Origin: a virus
Virus record (IMG/VR): IMGVR_UViG_3300036985_004066
Span: 1-33,555 of that record
DNA: 33,555 nucleotides
Strand: one strand, 5' to 3'
The notes beneath the pieces are model-generated. The model saw only the letters and a list, made by a program, of their open reading frames with translations, ran no database searches and was not told the origin of the DNA. Shown in pieces: positions 1 to 8,232 of this stretch; positions within the stretch are counted from its first letter, which is position 1; each line of letters begins with the position of its first letter. The position numbers were made by a program, and so were the translations under genes.

Positions 1-144
1 ATCGCGCAGACCATCTCACAGGCTCCTGAGATTCAGGACTATGTGAAGTTCCAAGCAGGCATTCAATACTTGCAAGGTTCCGACACATTTGCCAAGTGGG
101 GTATCCCGCCGACGCTGTTCGGCCTTGCAGATGTTGTCGTTGAG
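1..144. repeat. Left copy of the 144-base terminal overlap
   Basis: Bases 1-144 match 33412-33555 except at position 127 (G here, T at 33538). Both copies lie in the same frame of the major capsid gene, so this is most simply the redundant end of a circular or permuted assembly rather than a physical phage terminus. The mismatch changes one capsid residue (Ala here, Ser in the other copy). Confidence 0.93.
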
Positions 145-420
145 GATGCTGTCAAGATGACCTCAAAAAAAGGCGCAACCGACGCTCGTTCGTATGTCCT
201 CGGAAATGGCGCGTACTTCCTTTCGCGTCCAAGCGGACTCGTTGGAACCGAAGGCGCATCGTCGTTCTCAACGCTTCAGATTTTTGCCTACGAAGACATG
301 ACCGTTGAGCAGTTCAACGATCCCCTCAATCGGCGCATCGAAGGCCGCGTCATCGACAACAGCATCCCCGCTCTCGTTGCGGCTGTCGGTGGATTTGCAA
401 TTCAGAATGTCCTCGCCTGA
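1..420 (+). CDS. Major capsid protein, C-terminal part (gene crosses the contig junction)
   Basis: This is the 3' end of the capsid gene that begins at 32782. Position 1 is codon-aligned with 33412, so joining the ends gives one open frame of about 349 residues ending at the TGA at 418-420. It forms the icosahedral shell. Family evidence is mostly context: it follows protease-scaffold and decoration genes and precedes a DUF1320 adaptor and a strong terminator, the usual slot for a Mu-like capsid protein. The visible C-terminal half is Gly/Ala-rich and mixed alpha/beta, with no membrane segment. An ATG at 43 is internal and should not be taken as the start. The fold was not tested here. Confidence 0.85.
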   Translation: MAQTISQAPEIQDYVKFQAGIQYLQGSDTFAKWGIPPTLFGLADVVVEDAVKMTSKKGATDARSYVLGNGAYFLSRPSGLVGTEGASSFSTLQIFAYEDMTVEQFNDPLNRRIEGRVIDNSIPALVAAVGGFAIQNVLA

Positions 421-443
421 CCCGCGTGATTAGACGGTGGCAA

Positions 444-476
444 GGGGGCGGGGCTTCAAGCCTCGCCCCCCTTTTT
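444..476 (+). terminator. Rho-independent terminator after the capsid gene
   Basis: An 11-bp G/C-rich stem (444-454 with 460-470, one G-T wobble) closes a TTCAA loop and is followed by T5 at 472-476. It sits 24 bases after the capsid stop codon. It probably reduces read-through from the highly expressed capsid unit into the connector and tail genes, whose first start codon is at 493. Confidence 0.9.
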
Positions 477-492
477 ATTCAGGGCAAACACG

Positions 493-981
493 ATGACCAT
501 GTACGCGACCTACGCCGATCTCGAACACGCGCTCGACTCGCAGATCATCGCTCAGTTGTGCGGTGACGCGGGCGTGTCGCTCAACGGTCCTAACCCAATT
601 ACGCAGGCCGCTCTTGAACGCGGTACGGCGGCGGTGCGCTCTTACATTCGTGTGGGAGGCATCTACAGCGAGACAGAGATTGCCGCGCTCGATGCCGCGC
701 ACGATGCCCTGCTTGTGGGCCTTGTGGTCGATCTCGCTACGGAGTTCTTGTTTCAGCGTAGAGGTTCAAAACTCTCGCCTGCCATTGAGCAACGGATCAA
801 GCAAAGTTACTCGTACTGTGAAGGGCTTCGCGATGGAAAAATGCTGTTCGGGGACGCGAGCGCGAATGTCTCCGCAGGAACTCCAGTTGTGACCGCAGTA
901 TCCGCGTCCAACCGAGCGTTCTACGCCTCCGCGTCCAACAGCCCGTTCTTCCCTACGCGCCGAGGATCAGTCGCTCCATGA
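493..981 (+). CDS. Mu gp36-like (DUF1320) head completion/adaptor protein
   Basis: The protein has 162 residues. The N-terminal MYATYADLEHAL stretch is the hallmark start of the DUF1320 family (Mu gp36-like), small mostly helical proteins that sit on the portal ring and join head to tail. The middle is helical (about residues 55-115) and the C-terminus is a Ser/Ala-rich low-complexity tail. Two in-frame ATGs (493 and 499) are possible; no strong ribosome binding site separates them and the first is used here. The stop overlaps the next start by four bases (ATGA), implying translational coupling. Family assignment rests on motif recognition and gene order. Confidence 0.75.
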   Translation: MTMYATYADLEHALDSQIIAQLCGDAGVSLNGPNPITQAALERGTAAVRSYIRVGGIYSETEIAALDAAHDALLVGLVVDLATEFLFQRRGSKLSPAIEQRIKQSYSYCEGLRDGKMLFGDASANVSAGTPVVTAVSASNRAFYASASNSPFFPTRRGSVAP

Positions 982-1628
982 GCAGGTGGTCGAAACAAGT
1001 CCGTCAGGCTCTCGACAATCCTCGGATTGTCAAAGGCATCGCCGCGCTTGCGGGCGTGTGGATGAGCGAGCATATTGAGCAAAACTTCGGTCGGGGCGCG
1101 GGCGGCATCGCCGTCCAACACGCCCCGCTGAAAACCGTCAAGGGCCGCTCATGGTCGAGCAGTAAACCCAAGGACGGGTCAGCTCTTGCGGTAAAGAGAA
1201 TCATCATTGACAAGGACGGAAAGGCTCGAAGCCGAACGATGTACCTCATCGAGAACACCTCGTATCGACAAGGCGGTCAACCGCTCATCGACACGGGGAA
1301 ACTCATCGGATCGCTCGGCGCGAGCGGATTGAAGTCGGGAAACGGAATCCAGATCACGATGCAGGGTCGCAAGTACGGCCTCTATCAGGATCGTGGATTT
1401 AGGACGAAGGGACCAAACTTCATCCCGTTGACCAAGAAAGGCAAGCGCGGTCACGCGACTGGTCGAAACCCAAACGAAGAAGGCCTTGCAAAAGGAAAAG
1501 ATTTTTTGATGGCGTGGCGCGGCGTAACCGTTCCGTCGCGTCCCTTTATCATGCCGACTCGCGATGATTTGCGTCGGCTCGGAACAGACATCTATCTTGG
1601 ACTCAAGTCCATCCTGAAAGGCAAATAG
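978..1628 (+). CDS. Phage virion morphogenesis protein (Mu gpG / P2 gpS-like tail completion)
   Basis: The protein has 216 residues and is basic. It shows the landmarks of the virion morphogenesis family: PLIDTGKLIGSL near residues 97-108, a short beta region ending in YGLYQDRG, and VPSRPFI near the C-terminus. Family members act in head-tail joining or tail completion. The start overlaps the preceding gene (ATGA at 978-981). At about 216 residues it is slightly longer than usual, owing to a Lys/Ser-rich insert around residues 50-85. Confidence 0.75.
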   Translation: MSRWSKQVRQALDNPRIVKGIAALAGVWMSEHIEQNFGRGAGGIAVQHAPLKTVKGRSWSSSKPKDGSALAVKRIIIDKDGKARSRTMYLIENTSYRQGGQPLIDTGKLIGSLGASGLKSGNGIQITMQGRKYGLYQDRGFRTKGPNFIPLTKKGKRGHATGRNPNEEGLAKGKDFLMAWRGVTVPSRPFIMPTRDDLRRLGTDIYLGLKSILKGK

Positions 1629-1629
1629 C

Positions 1630-2121
1630 ATGGCACAAGTAATTTTTGTTGCGGGACCAACAAATGTAAAAATAGACACTACGGGAACTTATGTAGGTCT
1701 GGGATATTCCGACAATGACAACCTCCCGTCAATTCAATTGACCGACCATCACCACGAAGTAAAGACGGTCCAAAGCGGCAATGTCCCTGCGGAAATTGTT
1801 TTGACTGGAACAAGCGCAAGAATATCAATTGCGCTTGTAAAGTTTGATCAAGCCAAGTTGGATCTCCTGCTTGCAAAGCAAAGAAGTATCTACAACGACA
1901 CCGAAGTTGGCAAAGCTCTTGTTGCGTCAAATAGTACTTTTGGTCTTAAAATTGAGTCTGTAACTACGCTGATGGCATACGAGTTTAAGCGGTGTTACTT
2001 GCAAGCAGACGGACAGGGCGACAGTCAATGGGGAAACCGTGAGCGAGTGTTGACGCTTAACATTGCGGCAATTCCTGACGCGGATGGCTTTATTTACATT
2101 TTTACCCCACCTGAAGCATAA
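1630..2121 (+). CDS. Probable major tail (tube) protein
   Basis: The protein has 163 residues, is mostly beta, and has no membrane segment. It lies one base after the morphogenesis gene and just before the frameshifted chaperone pair, which is where siphovirus and myovirus tube genes normally sit. A central HHHEVKTVQSG stretch followed by alternating hydrophobic strands fits the tube-protein beta-sandwich, which polymerises around the tape measure. An AAAGG site about 10 bases upstream supports the ATG at 1630. Codon use here is more A/T-rich than in the neighbours. No family signature was recognised directly, so the call is from context. Confidence 0.6.
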   Translation: MAQVIFVAGPTNVKIDTTGTYVGLGYSDNDNLPSIQLTDHHHEVKTVQSGNVPAEIVLTGTSARISIALVKFDQAKLDLLLAKQRSIYNDTEVGKALVASNSTFGLKIESVTTLMAYEFKRCYLQADGQGDSQWGNRERVLTLNIAAIPDADGFIYIFTPPEA

Positions 2122-2124
2122 CTA

Positions 2125-2388
2125 ATGATTGAACTGACCAACGACAACGACCCGCTTTTGTTTTCCGTTACTCTTCCTATTGGCAATCTTATTTGCCAGT
2201 ACATGGAAGTTGTGGTAACGATTCAGGCGATTTGCCCCACCTCAAGCGAGCCAACTACCGACATGGTGGTGCAGGCGATTAGGAAATCCTCTCGGACTAC
2301 TGAAATTGCCGCAGCGGCAAATGACGAGTGGATTATTTCTGCTTGGCATCGCATGACGCGAGCGTTGGAGGCATCGGGAAAAATCTAA
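2125..2388 (+). CDS. Tail assembly chaperone, short product (lambda gpG-like role)
   Basis: An 87-residue protein located between the tube and tape-measure genes. Its final codons contain the heptamer G GGA AAA at 2376-2382, two codons before the TAA stop. That is the classical layout of a tail chaperone whose ribosomes sometimes slip by -1 into the following frame. The short form would coat the tape measure during tail assembly. Sequence similarity to lambda G was not assessed; the role comes from gene order and the slippery site. Confidence 0.7.
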   Translation: MIELTNDNDPLLFSVTLPIGNLICQYMEVVVTIQAICPTSSEPTTDMVVQAIRKSSRTTEIAAAANDEWIISAWHRMTRALEASGKI

Positions 2389-2642
2389 GGGCAACTGCTC
2401 GTTTCCTCGCGGTCTACGGACGATTGCCCACAGAGTTCACCCCCGAGACAGCAATGGGACTCATGGCAAACATTCCCGCTATCGAGGCCTGCGAAGCACT
2501 CACGCTTGCGCGGGGAATTGCGGTGGCGTTTGGCGACAGTAAAATGTTCGCGTCTTGCGTCTATCAGAGTACTGGCAATGATCAATTAGCACAGCGGCTT
2601 GAGGTTCAGGCGCAGATGCAAAAAGGGCTAAACAATGGCTAG
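2125..2642 (+). CDS. Tail assembly chaperone, -1 frameshift product (gpGT-like)
   Basis: Slippage by -1 on G GGA AAA (2376-2382) re-pairs tRNAs with GGG and AAA and continues at 2382 in the other frame to the TAG at 2640-2642. This gives a fusion of about 172 residues (86 + 86). The downstream half is uninterrupted, helical and lacks a plausible ribosome binding site of its own; an ATG at 2328 in that frame lies upstream of the slip and is not a convincing start. A GGAGG at 2367-2371 could act as an upstream stimulator. The fused form is expected to link chaperone, tape measure and tube. Confidence 0.72.
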
Positions 2643-3093
2643 CGTTTCCGAGATCCTTTATGCCATGCGTGACGATCTCCGCAATTGGATGTCGCAACAG
2701 GGCTACGGCGATGCGGTCTACATTGTTGAGGCTCCCATCGACGAGGTTGTGGGCCAGTACGCAATCCAGATCGTTGCAGGCCCCGACACAGCGGTTCATC
2801 CAAATAGCGGGGTAGGACTCATCCGCACGAATGTGGATCTCGTGGTTTGGTGGCGTGGGTTTTTTGACCCAATGAGCCGAGGGACCGAGCGCATTGCGGG
2901 CGAGCAGGGAATCCAACAGTTTGTTGATTCCTTGCGGCAGTACCTTGTGCAGCGCACCTACACAGGTATGACTATCGCGTTGCTGTTTCGCAACGGTGGA
3001 ACGGTGCAGGCTGTACCCGAGTTGGAGGGGTGGTTGACACTCCGCGATACCTACGACTTTGCCTATGAAATGACTTGGGAGGTAAAGAACTGA
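2635..3093 (+). CDS. Tail protein, possible tail terminator (gpU-like role)
   Basis: The protein has 152 residues. Its ATG overlaps the chaperone extension stop by eight bases and its TGA overlaps the tape-measure ATG by one. The pattern of an N-terminal helix, central strands (VDLVVWWRGF) and a helix (IQQFVDSLRQYL) resembles small tail terminator or completion proteins that stop tube growth, but I recognised no defining motif. The unusual position, between chaperones and tape measure rather than before the tube gene, makes the exact role uncertain. Confidence 0.45.
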   Translation: MASVSEILYAMRDDLRNWMSQQGYGDAVYIVEAPIDEVVGQYAIQIVAGPDTAVHPNSGVGLIRTNVDLVVWWRGFFDPMSRGTERIAGEQGIQQFVDSLRQYLVQRTYTGMTIALLFRNGGTVQAVPELEGWLTLRDTYDFAYEMTWEVKN

Positions 3094-4130
3094 TGGAAGA
3101 TCTCGGAACAATCAGTATCAACATCAAAGACTCGGGTGGCGGAGGATCGTCCGCTTCGGGAAGTATTGGCGGTGGCCTACTTTCGTTGCGCCCTGCCGCG
3201 ATCAATGAGCGGGGGTTAATTCGCATCAATCAGGCGGTCATTCAAATTGCCCAAGCTTCGTTGCAGGGAATGAAACAGGGTGGAGGCGGATTAGGCGTAG
3301 GATCGGCAACCCCGCCGCCGCCGCCCGCAGTTTCGCCGATGCCGCCCGCTACGCAGAGTTTTTGGACGCGGCTCCAATCGAAACTTGGAATGGTAGAAAC
3401 AGGGTCGAGCATCAAGGGCGAATTGGGCGGGTTTCTTCGCAACCCCTCCGCAGGCGGAATGGCGAGCCTGCTTAGTTCCTCCGCCTCAACAGGTAAGGCA
3501 ATTGGAATGCTCGGAGCCGCAGCGGTTCCCGTTGCAGCGGTCCTCGGTGTTGTGTTGATTGGCGCAGTTGCAGGAATCGCGGCCTACAAATTGCTCCAGT
3601 CATCAGCCGAAAAAATCTCACGAAAGTTTGATGAGATCACTCGATTTTCGGGCGCGATGATGTTCGCAAAGGCAAACGAGCGACTGGCTCAATTTACTCG
3701 GCAGGTGGCCGACGCTGCAAAAAACTCCACCGCATATGCCAAGGCGCAATCGTTTGCAACGATGGCCTCGGACGCGCAAGCGGAAACCATGCTGCATTTT
3801 GACGCGGCATCCGCCGAACTTGCAGCGGTGTGGCATCGATTGAGCATCATTGTGTACAAGGCTCTCAAGCCCTTGGCAGAGTTTGCGGAATGGCTTTCAA
3901 AAGCGGTCAATTGGGGGAACGCAATCTTGCTCGCGTTCTCGGCGATTGGAGGGATTGCGGGAATTGCAATCTTTCCCCTTGTCAAAAGCATCTACGACAA
4001 GACCGCTCAGATTCAGCGCAACACGCAACCGCAGCGGGCAAACGCGATCAATGATTGGTTTATGGATGATATTCGGGCGGTTACAGGTAAACAATACGAC
4101 ACTCTCGGAGGCCGAAGGAGGATCCCATGA
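3093..4130 (+). CDS. Tape measure-like tail protein (short)
   Basis: The protein has 345 residues. Start ATG 3093 is chosen because GGGAGGT (3077-3083) lies nine bases upstream, better than a TTG at 3075. Residues 12-100 are Gly/Ser/Pro-rich and flexible, including a run of five prolines. A strongly hydrophobic Ala/Val stretch follows near residues 135-165, then helical, Ala-rich sequence with a second hydrophobic patch. This matches tape measure proteins, which set tail length and carry membrane-active segments. The length would imply an unusually short tail by the standard residue-to-length scaling. Position after the chaperones supports the call. Confidence 0.6.
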   Translation: MEDLGTISINIKDSGGGGSSASGSIGGGLLSLRPAAINERGLIRINQAVIQIAQASLQGMKQGGGGLGVGSATPPPPPAVSPMPPATQSFWTRLQSKLGMVETGSSIKGELGGFLRNPSAGGMASLLSSSASTGKAIGMLGAAAVPVAAVLGVVLIGAVAGIAAYKLLQSSAEKISRKFDEITRFSGAMMFAKANERLAQFTRQVADAAKNSTAYAKAQSFATMASDAQAETMLHFDAASAELAAVWHRLSIIVYKALKPLAEFAEWLSKAVNWGNAILLAFSAIGGIAGIAIFPLVKSIYDKTAQIQRNTQPQRANAINDWFMDDIRAVTGKQYDTLGGRRRIP

Positions 4131-6016
4131 CTGCCCCGTGTGAACTTATTGTCAAACGATTTGGAGCGGGGATTAGCCCGTTTACCTTTACAAATGTAAA
4201 CATTGAGAACTACTCGACCGAGCCGTGGCTCGCCGACGATCAATCCACTCCATCGGGATCCAAGGTCAGCGTTTCAGGAACCTGCATGGTGTCCCTTGAG
4301 GCATGGTCCTCAATCCGCGACACCTTGGGACTGGAGGCTTCGCGACTTGAGTACGCGACGATGGAAAACGGCGCGGCAAACTATTTGATCAACATGACTT
4401 CCGCAACAAGCGCGATTGGGGGGCCGTGGCTGAAATTGACTGCAACGCAGGTGATTGGCGGCGGTGTCGCGCTCATCCGATTTGATTTGAACGATACAAC
4501 GACCATCTGCGACATTCCCGTCATCAGTCATGTGTGGACGCAGCGGATGACTGTGGACGCGACAGGACGATTGACGCGAAACATCAATGGCACACTCCGA
4601 GCCGCCCGAAACGCTACGGCATCGGATGACCAATTGCCCGCTCGCGATTCTGCTACATGGAACACCGCACAGCCCTACGCGGATATGTTCCGCCGAGCGA
4701 TCCTGCCTGATGTTCCTGCACGAGGATGGCGTAGGGAGTCGCAGGAGTTCGCCTACGACTCAGTAGGCACAGGACTGCTCTATCAGATCATTGACAAGCA
4801 GTACGCCTACGACCTGCCTGACGGGGTGCGTGTAGGCGATATGGAGTTCACCTACGAGCGCACGGTGCAGGACGCAGGAATTGCAAACTGTCGCGTGGTG
4901 GTTGAACTGGAGGGCGATATGAGTCTGATGACGCTGTCAAACAGCGCACCGTCAGGGAATCGTCGGCTAGTCGAGGCGGCGGTAGCCCTCAGCAAAGCCC
5001 GCATCGACGCGAGTTACCCGTTTTGCATCATTACAAGAATGGCTATCACCGAGCGAAATATTCTCTCGGGATTTTCGATTCGATTTGAACTTGACTCTCA
5101 GGTATTCCCGAGCAACGAAAACGGCGTGAGCGTCCTAGCTCCGATTGCACGGATGGTTGGGCAGCGGTTCTCAATTACAAGAACCAACAACACGCGCACA
5201 ATGGATCCGTATGGTGCGGCTACCCCCACCAATCATGGATCCTGCGGAGCAAATCCATCGGCCTTTTCCGTGTACTCAATGGTTCCACATTACATCGGTA
5301 ATGTGCTGTCGGGCATGAACTGCGATGGAGAGGATGTCGCGCTCCCGTATGCGTCCATCCTGACCCACGAAGGAACTCCCGATACTGGCGCAATTACCAT
5401 TGCGGTTTGCACGACTGATGACGATGGTGTCGCGGAAATGAACGAGGCGTTTGAGGACGGCCTACATTTCAGCGAAATGGAGCAACCCGAAAACGCGGGC
5501 GGCGGCGTTCAAATCGTGTCGCATTCGATTTCAACTACGAACTGCCGCTACGACTCAGGCCTTGTGCGAATGGCTCCCATGTACATCGCGGCGGCAGAAC
5601 TTGTGCTGCAAACTCAGCGTCCTCGCGTTTTTGTGACCGAGCGAGTCGAAATTGCCCGCGCTAACACCGCTCCTGACAAGTTGATGCGACCGCTTCCCGT
5701 AGACGCGATGCTTGTTAGCGATGATTGGAATGTGTCGTTCGGCAAGTTCGATCAGCAGGGAACGCGAATGTTTGTCGGCGTGTACGAACGGACTTTTTCG
5801 ATGTACGACAACGGAACAACATCGGGTGGATATTTCACCGATGCAACTGCCTACGCGGGGAGCGTGAGAGGATGGGCAGCACCAAACAGCATTATTCAGC
5901 CCTCAATTTCTCCAGTTGCAACGGCAGGTTCGCAGGTACTTGCAAGCAGCGTGTTTACCGCTAACCCTGAAGCCACTAACAATTACGGTGTTGCCGCCGA
6001 ATCTTTTGTGACATGA
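4127..6016 (+). CDS. Tail-tip/baseplate structural protein, function not recognised
   Basis: The protein has 629 residues, is predicted mostly beta, and has no signal peptide or membrane segment. It is translationally coupled on both sides through ATGA overlaps (4127-4130 and 6013-6016), so it is part of one tail-tip block with the tape measure and the next gene. Size and place fit a distal tail or baseplate component. I see no catalytic motif, no collagen-like repeat and no peptidase signature. Alternatives are a second large tube-like or hub protein. Confidence 0.55.
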   Translation: MTAPCELIVKRFGAGISPFTFTNVNIENYSTEPWLADDQSTPSGSKVSVSGTCMVSLEAWSSIRDTLGLEASRLEYATMENGAANYLINMTSATSAIGGPWLKLTATQVIGGGVALIRFDLNDTTTICDIPVISHVWTQRMTVDATGRLTRNINGTLRAARNATASDDQLPARDSATWNTAQPYADMFRRAILPDVPARGWRRESQEFAYDSVGTGLLYQIIDKQYAYDLPDGVRVGDMEFTYERTVQDAGIANCRVVVELEGDMSLMTLSNSAPSGNRRLVEAAVALSKARIDASYPFCIITRMAITERNILSGFSIRFELDSQVFPSNENGVSVLAPIARMVGQRFSITRTNNTRTMDPYGAATPTNHGSCGANPSAFSVYSMVPHYIGNVLSGMNCDGEDVALPYASILTHEGTPDTGAITIAVCTTDDDGVAEMNEAFEDGLHFSEMEQPENAGGGVQIVSHSISTTNCRYDSGLVRMAPMYIAAAELVLQTQRPRVFVTERVEIARANTAPDKLMRPLPVDAMLVSDDWNVSFGKFDQQGTRMFVGVYERTFSMYDNGTTSGGYFTDATAYAGSVRGWAAPNSIIQPSISPVATAGSQVLASSVFTANPEATNNYGVAAESFVT

Positions 6017-7881
6017 TTGAGGCATATTTCACCACTTCCTCGGCGACGATAATTCCCGTCCTCATCCCTGATGATCACATCATGGAAGTTGCGGAAATGC
6101 TTGAGATGAATGTCAGGGACCTGTTCTGCATTGATATTCAGGGTGGTGCGTCAAGACACACGAGCATTCGATGCCTTGTGTCTCAGGCATTAATCGTTGC
6201 GCTGTATGAAAGCAGCGGGGCGCATGGCGAAGCGTCGGCGACATTTTCTTGGCGAGAAAGTTCTCTCGTAGCAGTTAAAACGATTACTGTCACGCTGCTT
6301 CCGCCTAAACCGCTTTTTACAATCTTTGAGCATGGTGGAGTTTTTGCGGTAGAGGCCGTTGATGTGCGCTACTGGTGGAAACGCTCTTTCCCTTTTTCCC
6401 TTATTGAGTCCCCCGTATTCGGACCCTTGTTTTCGTCGGATGGACGATGGCGAACTGGCGGGGCTGATTCCGAAACTGAATTAGTTGATTTGCTGTCCGA
6501 ACTCAGAGATAGGCTACCCATTGGGACTTTTTCCCTATCGGGTTACGCGCCCAACGCCCTGCTCAAAAATCGGCTCGCTGATTACTCGTTTACCCCCGAG
6601 TGCAGCGTTGCGCTAGCAATAGACATCATCCTGTCCCTGACGGGGTATGTGATGATATGGACTACAGGGGGGTATCTTGTCAAGGAAATACTTGGCAATC
6701 AAGTCATCTTAAACGATTGGATGACACAAAACAAACGAGCCTTTGCGGGGGGAACTGAGTCGCAAAGTATTTTTCCAACCCCAATGACTGATGAGCTGAT
6801 AGAACTATGGAGTTTAATTCCAAATGCTCAGGTGAATCGAATGCCTGAGTTTGTGGATATCTCGCACCCGTTTCGGGCTGTTGAGGGAAAAACCTACTAC
6901 AACAACGATCCAACGAGCGCGTCCCAAAACTTCCTCAAGTTTCAGCAATACAAGGAGTTTGGAACAACCTACGACATAGACACGCAGCAACCGCGCAACC
7001 CAAATGGAGCCTTGATTCTTAAAGAGCCTCGCGCCCTGATTGCGGCGGCAAGTATCCCGTGGGATCCAACTGCCCCGACAACTAGCACTCTAAACTCACC
7101 AACGCCGCCTGCGTTTGACTGGATTACATACGGGACTGCTGTAAAAAACCTGTTAAAACTACGATGCGGTATGACCATTGGAACAACGGTGTGGATGGGG
7201 TGGCCAACCTTGCCTAACGGGCCGTTTCGAGGGACAACCATGCGGTTCTCGCTTGGTCGAAAATCGGCATCGTTTACTGGGTCAAAAGATGAGGGCAAAC
7301 GAAGCCTTGTCCCAATTACCACGACGATTTGCGATGACAAGGATTGGATTTTTGGTCCCGATGGGTTGTCGGTAAACCACCCGAGTGAACTGGTGATGAG
7401 CAAGGGCTTGGCTCACGCTCGGCGGCTTGCGAACGGAGTGTTGCAACTTGATGTCGCGCCCCCAAATTGCCGCATATTTCCTGCCAAGATCACGGGATCT
7501 CAGCGCATGGAAAACTCGGGAAACGAGTACTGGAAGTTTTTCTACACCTTTGAAGAGTGTGAGCCGAATCCACTTGACCCGTTCTACCCGCACTTTGTTG
7601 CGCTCGGATCGTTCAAACGCGAGGCCACTACTGCCCGCAACATGATCGAGAACCCCAACATCTATGTTGCATTGGGGAACCCCGATAATTTCATCTCGGT
7701 TGGAGTTTCGCAGGCGGACTATCCCGACGCAGTCATTGACATCATTCCGATTTGCAACGGTGCAATCGTGATGATGTGCGAGCAATTTATGACAACCTAC
7801 ATTGGTAGCGGCAGTCTTCCGTATGATCAACAGTATTGGTTCAGCGTCCCGAACGCGGTATCCGTAGTCTGCGCTGTCTGA
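6013..7881 (+). CDS. Tail-tip/baseplate hub-like protein, function not recognised
   Basis: The protein has 622 residues, starting in an ATGA overlap with the preceding gene. It is rich in aromatic residues and strands, with no membrane segment. Size, position between tape measure and fibre genes, and coupling to another 630-residue protein fit a hub or central tail-tip component. The first third is visibly more A/T-rich than its neighbours, which could reflect module exchange. No lytic-enzyme motif was recognised, although such domains are often carried on hub proteins. Confidence 0.5.
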   Translation: MIEAYFTTSSATIIPVLIPDDHIMEVAEMLEMNVRDLFCIDIQGGASRHTSIRCLVSQALIVALYESSGAHGEASATFSWRESSLVAVKTITVTLLPPKPLFTIFEHGGVFAVEAVDVRYWWKRSFPFSLIESPVFGPLFSSDGRWRTGGADSETELVDLLSELRDRLPIGTFSLSGYAPNALLKNRLADYSFTPECSVALAIDIILSLTGYVMIWTTGGYLVKEILGNQVILNDWMTQNKRAFAGGTESQSIFPTPMTDELIELWSLIPNAQVNRMPEFVDISHPFRAVEGKTYYNNDPTSASQNFLKFQQYKEFGTTYDIDTQQPRNPNGALILKEPRALIAAASIPWDPTAPTTSTLNSPTPPAFDWITYGTAVKNLLKLRCGMTIGTTVWMGWPTLPNGPFRGTTMRFSLGRKSASFTGSKDEGKRSLVPITTTICDDKDWIFGPDGLSVNHPSELVMSKGLAHARRLANGVLQLDVAPPNCRIFPAKITGSQRMENSGNEYWKFFYTFEECEPNPLDPFYPHFVALGSFKREATTARNMIENPNIYVALGNPDNFISVGVSQADYPDAVIDIIPICNGAIVMMCEQFMTTYIGSGSLPYDQQYWFSVPNAVSVVCAV

Positions 7882-7890
7882 GGATTAAAC

Positions 7891-8232
7891 ATGAGCAAGT
7901 GGAACATCATCTTCGCAAAAGGCCGCACCTATCAACAGACGATCACGCTTGATGGAGTTGCGGATATTGCATCTGCAACAGGTTGGTCTGTGCATTGCGC
8001 GATGCCAAACGAGACTACATTTCTTGAGGCGACCACCGCAAACGGCCTGCTAATTGCAGGAGCGACATCAAACGAAAAAGTGATGATCATTCCTGCCGCA
8101 ACCACCGCAAACTTTGAAACGGGGAACGGTCGGTTTGATTTCTTTGTTGAGTGGTCAGGAGGGGTCAAGCGACCCTATTACCTCGGCGGAGGATTGCAGG
8201 TGCTGCCGTATGTCGGTGAGGTGACTCCATGA
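7891..8232 (+). CDS. Small tail/fibre-associated beta protein
   Basis: The protein has 113 residues with GAGGA seven bases before the ATG. The pattern of short alternating strands (GRTYQQTITLDG near residues 11-22; RFDFFVEWSGG near 85-95) suggests a small beta-sandwich, such as those that attach fibres to the tail tip. It overlaps the fibre gene by four bases (ATGA at 8229-8232), consistent with making a partner of the fibre. No named family was recognised. Confidence 0.55.
   Translation: MSKWNIIFAKGRTYQQTITLDGVADIASATGWSVHCAMPNETTFLEATTANGLLIAGATSNEKVMIIPAATTANFETGNGRFDFFVEWSGGVKRPYYLGGGLQVLPYVGEVTP

Noticed and set aside
1-144. True direct terminal repeat of the virion DNA
   Set aside because: The repeat lies inside the capsid reading frame and keeps it intact across the junction, so assembly overlap of a circular or permuted genome is the simpler reading.
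2328-2642. Separate gene starting at ATG 2328
   Set aside because: It has no ribosome site, and the frame is better explained as the -1 frameshift extension entered at 2376-2382.
2500-3111. Leftward 203-codon frame
   Set aside because: It is antisense to the chaperone and tail gene, both of which have coupled starts and stops; composition looks like a shadow.
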